DNA of 64,000 nucleotides from Flammeovirgaceae bacterium UBA2366 (GCA_002344065.1 DDTK01000003.1:201380-265379); one strand, 5' to 3'. Positions 26,979-35,825 are shown, numbered from the stretch's first letter. Translations and numbers: made by a program. The notes: a model not told the origin generated them from the letters alone.

Positions 26979-29900
26979 CTATTTTTTTCTGCAATATTGA
27001 TCAACCTGAAAACGCGCTTTTGCATCACCAAACTCAACAGCTTTACGCCAATCGAAGCAGGCTTTGTCGGTTTCCTTTAACTGATAGTAAAAATTACCGC
27101 GTAACTTATAGTAAGAAGCATTTTTCGGCTCAACCCGAATAGCGTCATCCAGGTCGGAAATGCCGGCACCAATATCATCCATTTCAGCTTTGCAATTGGC
27201 GCGGTTGTAATAGGCCAGGCCATCCTCGGGGTTAATGGAGAGCAAACGGTTATAGTCAAGTACGGCACCCTCAAAGTCTTTCAGGTCCTCTTTAATCATG
27301 GCGCGATTGAAATATGCATTGGTATTGTTTTTGTCCAAAGCAATTACGTTACTCAGTTCGGCAATAGCTGACTTTCCATCGCCCATACCGAGATAAGCCT
27401 TTGCTTTATCCAACAATAATTGAACAGAATTATCCCCGGCTTTTTGAGCAGCGTCAAAATCTTTAATGGCTGCTGCATAGTCTTCTTTTTCTAACAAAAC
27501 GCGGCCCCTCTTGTAGTAAACTTCTTTATCGTTGTACCCGGCTGCAATGAGTTTATCAAAATACTCTAACGCCACTACATAGTTCTTGGCATTAAAGTAA
27601 GATTCGGCCAGTAGTTTGTATAAATCTGGTTCAGGTTTCTCCATAAGTTTTTCAGCCGCCCGTAAATCTTTCGATGCTTCTGCAAACTTGTTCATTTTAA
27701 AATAAGCCAGTCCCCGGTTTTGATAAGCTTTTGTAAACTCTTTATTGATAACAAGAGCAGCCGAAAAATCGCTAATGGCTTCTGTGTAACTTTCTTGCTC
27801 AAGAAAAGCTTTGCCTCTGTTATTAAATAATATCGGATCCTTCATACCCAGACCAATGGCTTGCGTGTAATCCTGTATAGCTCCGCTCCAGTTAGCTGAA
27901 CGGAAGTGTGCATCACCGCGGTGAAAGTAAGCAACGGCTAGCTTCGGATCTTTTGTAATAGCTGCTGAAAAATCTTCAATGGCTCCATTAAAATTTTTCG
28001 ATTCGTATTTGCAATACCCGCGCATATCAAAAAGTACAGCATCGGATTCGCCCTGCTGAATAGCTTTTTCCAGATCGGGTAAGGCCCCGGTAAAATCATT
28101 AGACAAAAATTTTGCTTTGCCTCGTTTGGCGTAAACATCTGCGGTTTTTTCTCCGCCATCAATTGCTCTGGTAAGATCGGTTACTGCCTTTTCATATTCT
28201 TTCATTTCCAAAAAGGAACTGCCCCGCGCACTTAAAACTTTTCTATCCTTATTTCCACCTTCAATGGCTTTGGTTAAATCATTAACCGAGCCCGTATAAT
28301 CTTTCATATTAAATCGGGATAACCCCAGCAATGCATAATCATCAGCATCCGCCTGGTTACGAGCAACCAGCACGGCAATGTCTGTTATAACACCGGTATA
28401 CTCACTTAACTGATACCTGGCCTTTGCCCTGTTTTTGTAAGCCAGCACATAATCTTGCTTAATACTGAGTGCGCGCGTAAAATCTTCAATGGCTTCCTTT
28501 GCCTCTCCTTTATTCAGTTTTGCTTTACCGCGATTATTAAAAATTACTTCATCGCCAGCGCCAAGCGTCACAGCCTTATCATATGATTCAATGGCTCCGT
28601 TAAAATTATTTTGTTTGAACCGGGCATTGCCCAGTTGATAGTAAACGTCTTTGTTTTTGCTTCCCATAGCAGCGGCCTTATCCAATGCCGGAACAGCTTC
28701 TGTATCTTTTTGAAGATTCAAATAAGAGATACCCAGTGCTTCGTAGGTAACTAAGTCAGCATTACCCTTCTTAACTACATTTTCAAGATCAACCACGGCT
28801 GCCGCATAATCCTTTTGCTGAAACGAAGCCTTTCCACGTTTTTCATAAATTCCTGTTTCTTTCTCACCGCCAATTTCAGCTGCAGTAAGTGCCTCAACAG
28901 CACCCTTGAAATCATTATTATCAAAGCGTAAGTAGCCGGCATACAACAAAACCTTTGAATCCTTTATACCGCCTTTAATAGCAGCCTCCAGGTTAACCTT
29001 GGCCGCATCTTTTAATCCCAGGTTATATTTGGCAATGCCCAGTCTTCGCTGCAACTCAGGTGAATCGCCCTCAGTTGTTTTTGTTTTCTCCAAATCCTCC
29101 ACGGCACCGGTATAATCCTGTACGTCAAAACGGGACATGCCTCGGTTAAACATGGACTTGGTATAGGTTGGGTTCAATTGCAAGGCCCTATCAAAATCAG
29201 GTAGTGCACCTTTATTATCGCCTGTGCTGCTTTTTGCCTTGCCCCTATTATTAAAAACCACTGCATCTTTATCAGAAATTTTTATTGCCTGATCATATTG
29301 TTTAATAGCTCCGGCAAAGTCATTCTTCATAAACCGAATGTCACCGAGATTTTTAAATACTTCGAACTCGTTAGCTCCCAATGAAACCGCTTTCTCATAA
29401 TCTTTCGCAGCATTGTCATAATCGTTTTGAACATACAGGCTGTGTCCTCGTGCTATGAATATCTCTTTCGAATTTTCACCAAGTCCAATCGCGCGACTTA
29501 ATGACTCTGTAGCTCCTGCGTAATCCTTTGCCGCGAACTGACAATTACCCAACTGTGTAAATATTTCCTTGCTGCTGGCGCCCATAGAAGTAGCCGCTGA
29601 CAATGCTTGCGTTGCACCTTTACAATCATCCAGTCTGCCAAGGCTTAGGCCGAGCATGCTGAATACATCTTTATCTTTTACACCACGCTGAACTACTTTG
29701 CCCAGCGCATCGGCTGCACCTTTATAATCCAGCAATGTATATTTTGCTGTTCCTATTTTTTGAAAAATTTCAACATCAGTCCGCCCAGTAGTGGTAAGCT
29801 TTTCCAAATCTTCAACAGCTCCTTTCCAGTCTTTTAGTGCACACCTGGTATTTCCTCTAAATTCAAAAAACTCTGCGGTAGTGATTCCCGCTTTTTCTGC

Positions 29901-30152
29901 CTGACTAAAATCTGTTTTTGCTTTCTCATACTCTTTAAGATAAACGTACGCTACTCCACGTTTGAGATATGCCTCCGGATTAGTATAACCCGCTCCAATC
30001 ACTTGTGAAAGTTGCGATGAGGCCTCGCGGTAAGCGCCTTCATTTAATTTTTTTAATGCAGCTGCATACTGAACCTGAAAAAGTGAATCCGACTTTTGGG
30101 CATAACCCTGACCGATAAAAGAAAAGCAGATGGCTACAACGAGTATCCTCAT
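26979..30152 (-). CDS. Giant exported TPR-repeat protein
   Basis: 1057 residues from ATG 30152; an alternative ATG at 30167 lies only 5 nt from the -7 box. A signal peptide (MRILVVAICFSFIGQGYA) is followed by about 28-30 back-to-back tetratricopeptide repeats to the C-terminus (patterns such as AYFNRAMIKEDLKDFEGAVLDYNR). It ends in a Sel1/CFDWRKA-like capping segment. It should form a long periplasmic superhelix for protein-protein contacts. No catalytic domain is seen and partners are unknown. Confidence 0.88.
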   Translation of the reverse strand: MRILVVAICFSFIGQGYAQKSDSLFQVQYAAALKKLNEGAYREASSQLSQVIGAGYTNPEAYLKRGVAYVYLKEYEKAKTDFSQAEKAGITTAEFFEFRGNTRCALKDWKGAVEDLEKLTTTGRTDVEIFQKIGTAKYTLLDYKGAADALGKVVQRGVKDKDVFSMLGLSLGRLDDCKGATQALSAATSMGASSKEIFTQLGNCQFAAKDYAGATESLSRAIGLGENSKEIFIARGHSLYVQNDYDNAAKDYEKAVSLGANEFEVFKNLGDIRFMKNDFAGAIKQYDQAIKISDKDAVVFNNRGKAKSSTGDNKGALPDFDRALQLNPTYTKSMFNRGMSRFDVQDYTGAVEDLEKTKTTEGDSPELQRRLGIAKYNLGLKDAAKVNLEAAIKGGIKDSKVLLYAGYLRFDNNDFKGAVEALTAAEIGGEKETGIYEKRGKASFQQKDYAAAVVDLENVVKKGNADLVTYEALGISYLNLQKDTEAVPALDKAAAMGSKNKDVYYQLGNARFKQNNFNGAIESYDKAVTLGAGDEVIFNNRGKAKLNKGEAKEAIEDFTRALSIKQDYVLAYKNRAKARYQLSEYTGVITDIAVLVARNQADADDYALLGLSRFNMKDYTGSVNDLTKAIEGGNKDRKVLSARGSSFLEMKEYEKAVTDLTRAIDGGEKTADVYAKRGKAKFLSNDFTGALPDLEKAIQQGESDAVLFDMRGYCKYESKNFNGAIEDFSAAITKDPKLAVAYFHRGDAHFRSANWSGAIQDYTQAIGLGMKDPILFNNRGKAFLEQESYTEAISDFSAALVINKEFTKAYQNRGLAYFKMNKFAEASKDLRAAEKLMEKPEPDLYKLLAESYFNAKNYVVALEYFDKLIAAGYNDKEVYYKRGRVLLEKEDYAAAIKDFDAAQKAGDNSVQLLLDKAKAYLGMGDGKSAIAELSNVIALDKNNTNAYFNRAMIKEDLKDFEGAVLDYNRLLSINPEDGLAYYNRANCKAEMDDIGAGISDLDDAIRVEPKNASYYKLRGNFYYQLKETDKACFDWRKAVEFGDAKARFQVDQYCRKK

Positions 30153-30172
30153 AATACGAATGTTCATGAGAA

Positions 30173-30180
30173 CAAAAGTA
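30173..30180 (-). promoter_or_regulatory. Bacteroidota -7 promoter box for the TPR gene
   Basis: Minus-strand TACTTTTG fits TAnnTTTG and ends 20 nt before ATG 30152. No matching -33 box at the usual spacing. It favours the shorter start. Confidence 0.45.
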
Positions 30181-30245
30181 TCAAATCAAAGAAGGGGAAA
30201 TAGTTAAAAAAGGACAAAAAACTAACCTGACGGGAAAGTGAAGGA

Positions 30246-30365
30246 TTAATCGATGAAAAGCGAAATGACCAAATACATTGAAATAAGTAAAATGATACCC
30301 AGCACCAAATAACCAAACACCCTGGCGCGGGAAAAATACGATTGAAGAGGAAGGTGCTTTTTCAT
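30246..30365 (-). CDS. 39-residue single-pass membrane microprotein, copy 2
   Basis: ATG at 30365, TAA at 30246. It starts MKKHLPLQSYFSRARVFGYL and continues as one long hydrophobic helix (VLGIILLISMYLVISLF). The first 20 residues match the preceding microprotein at 12 positions. Eleven bases separate it from that gene, with AAGG before its ATG. The longer 147-residue frame through here is discarded because it reads the sister gene out of frame. Function unknown. Confidence 0.7.
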   Translation of the reverse strand: MKKHLPLQSYFSRARVFGYLVLGIILLISMYLVISLFID

Positions 30366-30376
30366 GACCTTAATGC

Positions 30377-30496
30377 CTACCGGCTTATGTTGGTGAAAAC
30401 CCAAAACAGGAAATAAGTAACCGCAGAAAAGGCCATTAAATAGGCAAAAGCCTTGGCTCGGGAAAAATAAGAACTGATCGGAATAGCCTTTTTCAT
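30377..30496 (-). CDS. 39-residue single-pass membrane microprotein, copy 1
   Basis: ATG at 30496, TAG at 30377. It begins MKKAIPISSYFSRAKAFAYL and is followed by a hydrophobic helix (MAFSAVTYFLFWVFTNIS). It shares MKK-x-[IL]-P-[IL]-x-SYFSRA-[KR]-x-F-x-YL with the next gene, so the two are a tandem duplication in different frames. Conservation of the basic N-terminal motif while the helix diverges suggests selection on protein sequence. The 213-bp spacer upstream (30497-30709) shows no other gene. Confidence 0.7.
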   Translation of the reverse strand: MKKAIPISSYFSRAKAFAYLMAFSAVTYFLFWVFTNISR

Positions 30497-30709
30497 AGCA
30501 ATTAATACCTAATGTCTTAAAGTGTAACTTTAAATACAAGAAAAAGTTATCTGGATGACCATAATGCCGGTAAAGTGACAATTTGAGGGGTGGATGGGGA
30601 CAGAATTTCTTGGCGTTAGGGCTAGCTCCCTCGGGGTTCATAACCCATAAGTGCATTTTGCGGGATATAGTCTTTTTGAACTTAATCAAACCTTGAGGGT
30701 TTATCCTGT

Positions 30710-31273
30710 ATGAAGCTTGAACAAAATCTTACCGCGCCTATTTTCAACCTTACAGATATTTTCGGTCGGGCCATTAACCTGGAAAATTATAAGGACAAAC
30801 GTATTTTCATTGGCTTCTTTCGCCATGCCGGGTGCCCCTTTTGCAACTTACGTGTGCACGCCTTAACCAAAATCCATGCGGAACTTCAGAAAAAAAACCT
30901 GGAGATGATTTTCTTTTTCGAGTCAAAACAACAGGTGTTACTGCGAAGTATTTTCCATAAAAAAGTTTCGCCCATTCCGCTCATTTCCGATCCTGAAAAA
31001 AAATGGTATGATGCTTACGGCCTGGAGAATTCAGCCTGGATTTCAACGAAAAGCCACCTCCTGACCTTTGTACAAACGGCCTTCAGGGCGCGAAGCGCTG
31101 GTGTGCCCATTCATGCCATGGCCGATGGGGAATCCATAAACACTATCCCGGCTGAATTTTTAGTAGATCAAGGCTTGATTATAAGAAAAGTGCACTACGC
31201 AAAGGGCCTTAATGATCGTATGGACATAGAAATCATCAAGGCCTTTGCAGAAAACGGAACTGTGTTGCAATAA
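30710..31273 (+). CDS. Peroxiredoxin-like (AhpC/TSA, thioredoxin-fold) protein
   Basis: 187 residues, thioredoxin fold. FFRHAGCPFCNLRVHAL near 38-54 provides a CPFC motif, and the segment after it is of AhpC/TSA type. This matches the peroxiredoxin-like-2 group rather than classical AhpC. It is probably cytoplasmic, reducing peroxides or disulfides. It stands alone, convergent with lpd. Confidence 0.78.
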   Translation: MKLEQNLTAPIFNLTDIFGRAINLENYKDKRIFIGFFRHAGCPFCNLRVHALTKIHAELQKKNLEMIFFFESKQQVLLRSIFHKKVSPIPLISDPEKKWYDAYGLENSAWISTKSHLLTFVQTAFRARSAGVPIHAMADGESINTIPAEFLVDQGLIIRKVHYAKGLNDRMDIEIIKAFAENGTVLQ

Positions 31274-31293
31274 CCTGCAGGATGAAAGTTCGG

Positions 31294-32685
31294 TTATAAG
31301 TGGATCACTTCGCCATACGCTGCTGCAGCCGCTTCCATAACCGCTTCGCTCATGGTAGGGTGTGGATGTACCGACTTAATGATTTCATGGCCCGTTGTTT
31401 CCAGCTTTCTGGCAACCACAACCTCAGCTATCATTTCGGTTACATTAGCGCCAATAAAGTGAGCACCAAGCCACTCTCCATATTTAGCATCGAAGATCAC
31501 TTTCACAAAACCATCAGAGGCCCCAGCCGCTTTTGCTTTACCGGAGGCAGTGAACGGAAACTTGCCTACTTTAATTTCATAGCCAGCTTTCTTTGCAGCC
31601 TCTTCCGTGTACCCAACCGATGCAATTTCGGGCGAGCAATACGTACACCCTGGCAGGTTACCGTAGTTCAATGGCTCTGGATTATGTCCTGCAATTTTTT
31701 CAACACAGATAATTCCTTCAGCGGAAGCAACGTGTGCCAAAGCAGGACCTTTAACTACATCGCCAATGGCATATACACCGTTTACGTTGGTCTTATAAAA
31801 ATCGTCAATCAGTATTTTGCCCTTATCGGTTTTAACACCCACATCCTCCAGGCCAATTCCTTCAAGATTTGTACTAACACCAACCGCTGATAGAACTACA
31901 TCGGCTTCAATCTTAATTTCTCCGGAAGGAGTTTTTACCGTGGCCACACAACCTTTTCCTTTTGTATCAACAGCAGTTACTTCCGAACTGGTATGAATCG
32001 TCATGCCGGACTTCTTGAATGACTTCTCTAATGCCTTTGAAACCTCTTCATCTTCCACAGGAACAATTCGCGGCATAAATTCAACAATGGTAACTTCCGT
32101 ACCGATTGAGTTATAGAAGTAAGCAAACTCAACACCAATTGCACCAGAGCCTACCACCAACATTTTTTTTGGCTGGCTTTCCAAGACCATCGCTTCACGA
32201 TAACCAAGAATTTTTTTGCCATCAATTTTCAACGCTGGCAACTCACGTGAACGACCACCGGTGGCTACGATAATATGCTTTGCTTCATAATCTGCCTTTT
32301 TACCATCAGCAGCAGTCACTTCTACTTTGCCACCCTTCTTCAATTTGCCGTGACCGGCAATATGATCGATTTTATTTTTCTTGAATAAAAACTGGATACC
32401 CTTGCTCATGCCGGCCGCAACATCGCGGCTTCTTTTTACCATCCCTGGCAAATCTGCCTTTGCATCTTTCACCTCAATGCCATAGTCCTTTGCATGTTTG
32501 ATATACTCAAAAACATTGGCACTCTTCAGTAAAGCCTTGGTTGGGATACATCCCCAATTGAGACACACACCACCGAGCTCGGCTTTCTCAACAACACCCA
32601 CCTTCATACCCAATTGAGAGGCACGGATCGCTGCCACATAACCACCAGGACCAGAACCAATAACAATGAGATCGTATTTTGACAT
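31294..32685 (-). CDS. lpdA: Dihydrolipoyl dehydrogenase
   Basis: 463 residues. FAD motif IGSGPGGYVAA, redox disulfide GGVCLNWGCIPTK (Cys pair about 41/46), NAD motif VVGSGAIGVEFA, and the C-terminal catalytic HPHPTMSEA. It reoxidises dihydrolipoamide in pyruvate or 2-oxoglutarate dehydrogenase, or in glycine cleavage. It is monocistronic here with its own strong promoter (32714-32744), so it is likely shared between complexes. Confidence 0.95.
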   Translation of the reverse strand: MSKYDLIVIGSGPGGYVAAIRASQLGMKVGVVEKAELGGVCLNWGCIPTKALLKSANVFEYIKHAKDYGIEVKDAKADLPGMVKRSRDVAAGMSKGIQFLFKKNKIDHIAGHGKLKKGGKVEVTAADGKKADYEAKHIIVATGGRSRELPALKIDGKKILGYREAMVLESQPKKMLVVGSGAIGVEFAYFYNSIGTEVTIVEFMPRIVPVEDEEVSKALEKSFKKSGMTIHTSSEVTAVDTKGKGCVATVKTPSGEIKIEADVVLSAVGVSTNLEGIGLEDVGVKTDKGKILIDDFYKTNVNGVYAIGDVVKGPALAHVASAEGIICVEKIAGHNPEPLNYGNLPGCTYCSPEIASVGYTEEAAKKAGYEIKVGKFPFTASGKAKAAGASDGFVKVIFDAKYGEWLGAHFIGANVTEMIAEVVVARKLETTGHEIIKSVHPHPTMSEAVMEAAAAAYGEVIHL

Positions 32686-32713
32686 ATTCGAATCAGGTTA
32701 ATAATTAAGTGGC

Positions 32714-32744
32714 CAAAGATAAGACCAGTCGTGGCTCTTTCAAA
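32714..32744 (-). promoter_or_regulatory. Bacteroidota promoter for lpdA
   Basis: Minus strand TTTG (32744-32741), 19-nt spacer, TATCTTTG (32721-32714). Both boxes match the phylum consensus. The ATG at 32685 is 28 nt downstream. Confidence 0.75.
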
Positions 32745-32808
32745 TAAAAAGGGCTTTGCGGAGACTCATAAGAGTATATAAAAATCCATGAATTTTGAAG
32801 GAATTGGC

Positions 32809-32816
32809 TAATTTTG
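32809..32816 (+). promoter_or_regulatory. Bacteroidota -7 box for fabG
   Basis: TAATTTTG matches TAnnTTTG and ends 20 nt before the fabG ATG at 32837. A TTTTG at 32793-32797 is too close to be the standard -33 box. Confidence 0.45.
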
Positions 32817-32836
32817 ACCACCAAACCAGATTATTC

Positions 32837-33583
32837 ATGAAATTACTCCAGGGAAAAACAGCACTCGTAACCGGGGCGTCAAAAGGAATCGGAAGATCCA
32901 TTGCACTTAAGTTTGCCGAACAAGGCGCCAATGTTGCCTTCACGTATTTGTCAAGCGTTGAACAGGGCCAGGCCCTTGAGGCTGAGCTTGCATCTAAAGG
33001 CGTAAAAGCTAAGGGTTATCGTTCCGATGCCTCTGATTTTGCACAAGCCGACAAACTGATCAATGATGTTGTTGCTGACTTCGGTTCGCTTGATGTGTTA
33101 GTGAACAATGCCGGAATTACGATGGACAACCTTTTGCTGCGTTTGAATGAAGAAGCCTGGGATAAAGTCATCAACGTAAACCTGAAGTCGTGCTTTAATA
33201 CCGTGAAGGCTGCAACTAAACCTATGATGAAACAAAAAAGTGGCTCCATCATTAACATGACATCGGTTGTGGGATTAAAAGGAAATGCAGGACAATCAAA
33301 TTATGCGGCTTCGAAAGCTGGTATTTTAGGCTTTACAAAATCTGTAGCGCTTGAGTTAGGTTCTCGTGGCATCCGTTCCAACGCTATTGCTCCAGGATTT
33401 ATTGAAACTGAAATGACCGGCAAGCTGGATGAAAAAACTGTTCAAGGATGGCGCGATGCTATCCCCTTAAAACGTGGTGGCAAACCGGAAGATGTTGCTG
33501 ATGCGTGTGTGTTTCTCGCGAGTGATATGTCTGCCTACATTACCGGCCAGGTATTGCAGGTGGATGGTGGTATGTTAACCTGA
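32837..33583 (+). CDS. fabG: 3-oxoacyl-[acyl-carrier-protein] reductase
   Basis: 248 residues from ATG 32837; an upstream frame from 32795 would add 14 non-homologous residues and begin inside the promoter. TGASKGIG cofactor motif, NNAG, catalytic serine in NMTSVVGLKG, and YAASK. It ends GQVLQVDGGM, typical of FabG. It reduces 3-oxoacyl-ACP with NADPH in fatty-acid elongation. It is followed after 4 bp by a DinB-fold gene. Confidence 0.92.
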   Translation: MKLLQGKTALVTGASKGIGRSIALKFAEQGANVAFTYLSSVEQGQALEAELASKGVKAKGYRSDASDFAQADKLINDVVADFGSLDVLVNNAGITMDNLLLRLNEEAWDKVINVNLKSCFNTVKAATKPMMKQKSGSIINMTSVVGLKGNAGQSNYAASKAGILGFTKSVALELGSRGIRSNAIAPGFIETEMTGKLDEKTVQGWRDAIPLKRGGKPEDVADACVFLASDMSAYITGQVLQVDGGMLT

Positions 33584-33587
33584 TGAC

Positions 33588-34034
33588 ATGACCGAAATCC
33601 AAAACCTGGGCAAACTTGTACAACGAGTTTATGACGGCAAAGCCTGGCATGGCCCATCCGTTATGGATGTTTTGAAAAATGTAGATGATACCATCTCCAG
33701 AAAAAAAATTGGTGATAGCCACAGTATTGTGCAACTCGTATTACACATGGTTTCGTGGCGAACGTTTGTTACCAGGCGGCTTTTAGGGGATACAACTTTT
33801 GAACTTTCTGATGAAGATAACTTCCCTGAAGCTACTGATTGGTCAACCGCACTGGAAAAACTAGAAGCCAGTCAGGCAGAACTTTTGAAGGCTATTGAAA
33901 CCATTTCCTCCGATCAGCTGAGCGAACAAGTGGCAAGCCGAAAATACGATTCTTATGTGCTACTGCACGGAATTATCCATCACGACATCTATCACATCGG
34001 ACAAATACTGCTCATCAAAAAGTATGTTCACTAA
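33588..34034 (+). CDS. DinB/YfiT-superfamily protein
   Basis: 148 residues, four-helix bundle. HSIVQLVLHMVSWRTFVTRRL supplies the first metal histidine, and GIIHHDIYHIGQILLIKK the C-terminal pair. It lacks close similarity to the DinB protein at 6844. It begins 4 bp after fabG stops, so it is co-transcribed; the functional link is unknown. Confidence 0.8.
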   Translation: MTEIQNLGKLVQRVYDGKAWHGPSVMDVLKNVDDTISRKKIGDSHSIVQLVLHMVSWRTFVTRRLLGDTTFELSDEDNFPEATDWSTALEKLEASQAELLKAIETISSDQLSEQVASRKYDSYVLLHGIIHHDIYHIGQILLIKKYVH

Positions 34035-34075
34035 CATTCGTTAGACTGATTTTTAAAAAAAATATTCACGATGCG

Positions 34076-34107
34076 TTTGGAAGAAATCAAATGAACACCT
34101 ACGTTTG
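34076..34107 (+). promoter_or_regulatory. Bacteroidota promoter of the first S-box unit
   Basis: TTTG at 34076-34079, 20-nt spacer, TACGTTTG at 34100-34107. Same -7 octamer and same spacing as the promoter at 35634-35665. Transcription should begin about 40 nt before the riboswitch. Confidence 0.8.
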
Positions 34108-34149
34108 ACTTAACAAGCAGCAGCGGCTGCATCGTTCTTTAACATTCCA

Positions 34150-34257
34150 CTTATCAAGAAAGGCAGAGGGAAATGGCCCTGTGAAGCCTTGACAACCTGT
34201 TTCGAGCAATCGGAATAAGGTGCCAACTCCAACCTTGGGAAACTGAGGAAAGATAAG
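34150..34257 (+). promoter_or_regulatory. SAM-I (S-box) riboswitch aptamer
   Basis: P1 is CTTATC (34150-34155) paired with GATAAG (34252-34257). Between them are the S-box landmarks: CAAGAAAGGCAGAGGG, GGCCCTGTGAAGCC, GACAACC, and AAGGTGCCAACTCC. It should bind S-adenosylmethionine and lower expression of the downstream gene. The expression platform ends in the terminator at 34295-34330. Confidence 0.93.
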
Positions 34258-34294
34258 TCAGAGTTTAGCTCCGAAATATTCTTCAAAAAATATC

Positions 34295-34330
34295 AAAAAG
34301 CTCTTCTGATTTATCGGAAGAGCTTTTTTT
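34295..34330 (+). terminator. Intrinsic terminator of the S-box expression platform
   Basis: AAAAAGCTCTTC (34295-34306) pairs with GAAGAGCTTTTT (34317-34328), followed by further T. Placed between the aptamer and the ATG at 34409, it is expected to form when SAM is bound, giving transcriptional OFF control. Confidence 0.9.
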
Positions 34331-34408
34331 ATGTTCATGCATAAAGCTTTTTCCGATTGCCTTCTGGTAAGTGATTTTAAAAATTGTAAACCAAAAAATC
34401 ATTTTGCT

Positions 34409-35578
34409 ATGGGCACAACAACAAACCTCATTCATTCCGTACCGGTTGACGAATTAACCGGCTCCATCTCCGTTCCAATTTATCAAACCGCCACCTACGT
34501 GCAGGAAGCGCCCGGTGTAAACAAGGGTTTTGATTATGGTCGCTCCAACAATCCAACTCGTCTGGCCCTGGAAAAAATTATCGCTCAACTGGAAGGCGGG
34601 CATTCCGGATTTGCTTTTGCAACAGGGCTAGCCGCCATTGATGCTGTTGTAAAACTTTTATCGACCGGTGATGAAATTGTTGCTGTTGATGATCTCTACG
34701 GAGGAGCCTACAGGTTATTTACACACGTGTATGAAAAATTCGGTATCAAAATTCACTATGTCGATACTACAGATGCGGACAACGTGGTGGATTACATCAA
34801 CAAGAAAACAAAATTTGTGTGGCTGGAGTCTCCTACTAACCCTACACTTAAAGTTTCTGATATTAAAAAAATTGCTGCTATTGCCCATGCCAACAATGCG
34901 TTGGTAGTAGTCGACAACACCTTCGCGTCTCCTATAGCACAACAACCGTTGGCATTAGGTGCCGACATTGTGGTCCACAGCGGAACAAAATACCTGGCCG
35001 GACATTCTGATCTTGTTGCCGGATTGGTAGTAGTAAAAGATGAAGCATTGGCCGAAAAAATAAAATTTATTCAAAATGCTTCTGGTGGAATACTTGGCCC
35101 GCAAGATTGCTGGCTAACCATTCGTGGTATTGAAACCATAACCTTGCGTGTGGAGCGACAGTGTAAAACCGCATTAGCCGTTGCCGAATTTTTGACGCAG
35201 TGCGAAGACGTGGACAAAGTTTACTACCCGGGTTTAGCCCATCATAAAAACCACGAACTGGCTACACGTCAGCAAAATGGTTTGTTTGGTGGAGTTATTT
35301 CATTCACCCTGAAAGACGACACAGAAGAAGCAGCAACTGCGGTTGTAACCTCTACCCGCTACTTCAAGTTGGCCGAGAGTTTGGGAGGAGTGAAAAGTCT
35401 GATCTGTCATCCTTCGCAGATGACGCATAAATCAGTTCCCAGGGAAAAGCGCTTGCAATCGGGTGTGGCCGATTCGCTTATACGACTTTCCTGTGGCATT
35501 GAAGATGCAGAGGATCTGATTACTGATTTGAAACTAACGTTTGAAAAGCTGAAAAGTAAAATCAAACAATCCGTATAA
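34409..35578 (+). CDS. metB: Cystathionine gamma-synthase/lyase family PLP enzyme
   Basis: 389 residues from ATG 34409. An in-frame ATG at 34331 directly abuts the terminator and adds an unrelated leader, so it is rejected. PLP lysine K194 in HSGTKYLAGHSD; also YGRSNNPTRLALEK and SLGGVKSLICHPSQMTH. The family covers cystathionine gamma-synthase, beta-lyase and gamma-lyase, which are hard to tell apart by eye. SAM-riboswitch control favours a methionine-biosynthetic role (gamma-synthase or beta-lyase). Confidence 0.85.
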   Translation: MGTTTNLIHSVPVDELTGSISVPIYQTATYVQEAPGVNKGFDYGRSNNPTRLALEKIIAQLEGGHSGFAFATGLAAIDAVVKLLSTGDEIVAVDDLYGGAYRLFTHVYEKFGIKIHYVDTTDADNVVDYINKKTKFVWLESPTNPTLKVSDIKKIAAIAHANNALVVVDNTFASPIAQQPLALGADIVVHSGTKYLAGHSDLVAGLVVVKDEALAEKIKFIQNASGGILGPQDCWLTIRGIETITLRVERQCKTALAVAEFLTQCEDVDKVYYPGLAHHKNHELATRQQNGLFGGVISFTLKDDTEEAATAVVTSTRYFKLAESLGGVKSLICHPSQMTHKSVPREKRLQSGVADSLIRLSCGIEDAEDLITDLKLTFEKLKSKIKQSV

Positions 35579-35633
35579 GATACCCTTGCTAACAAGTGTT
35601 CGAAAGGTTGAGTAAAAAAATTAATTCAAAACT

Positions 35634-35665
35634 TTTGGAAACCGAATGAATGAACACTACGTTTG
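35634..35665 (+). promoter_or_regulatory. Bacteroidota promoter of the second S-box unit
   Basis: TTTG at 35634-35637, 20-nt spacer, TACGTTTG at 35658-35665. The flank TGAACAC-TACGTTTG is shared with the promoter at 34076-34107, which suggests duplication of promoter plus riboswitch or shared control. Confidence 0.8.
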
Positions 35666-35695
35666 TTTTATCAAGTCGAGGAAAGCATATCGCTC

Positions 35696-35820
35696 AATCG
35701 ATTTATAAAGAAGCGCTGAGAGAACAGGCTCTAAGATGCGCTAGCAACCATCCCGCCAAAGGCGGGAAAGGTGCTAATTCCTGCTCCCGACAAGGAGTCG
35801 AGGAGAACTATAAACCGATT
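35696..35820 (+). promoter_or_regulatory. SAM-I (S-box) riboswitch aptamer, second copy
   Basis: P1: AATCGATTTATA (35696-35707) pairs with TATAAACCGATT (35809-35820) with one A-C mismatch. Core: AAGAAGCGCTGAGAGAA, GGCTCTAAGATGCGC, TAGCAACC, a CCCGCC-AAA-GGCGGG P3-type arm, then AAGGTGCTAATTCCTGC. No intrinsic terminator follows. Instead P1 ends 5 nt before the ATG of a Cys-rich leader ORF, so SAM binding could block ribosome entry there. Confidence 0.9.
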
Positions 35821-35825
35821 AAAAA

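Noticed and set aside
30246..30689. A 147-residue leftward ORF covering the two microprotein genes
   Set aside because: Its first 108 residues read the sister microprotein out of frame and have no protein-like character; the two 39-codon ORFs explain the sequence better.
31300..31890. A 196-residue ORF opposite lpdA
   Set aside because: Antisense shadow; lpdA is full length with all motifs on the other strand.
34331..34408. Upstream ATG extending the metB-like protein by 26 residues
   Set aside because: It abuts the riboswitch terminator, and the extra residues do not resemble the family.
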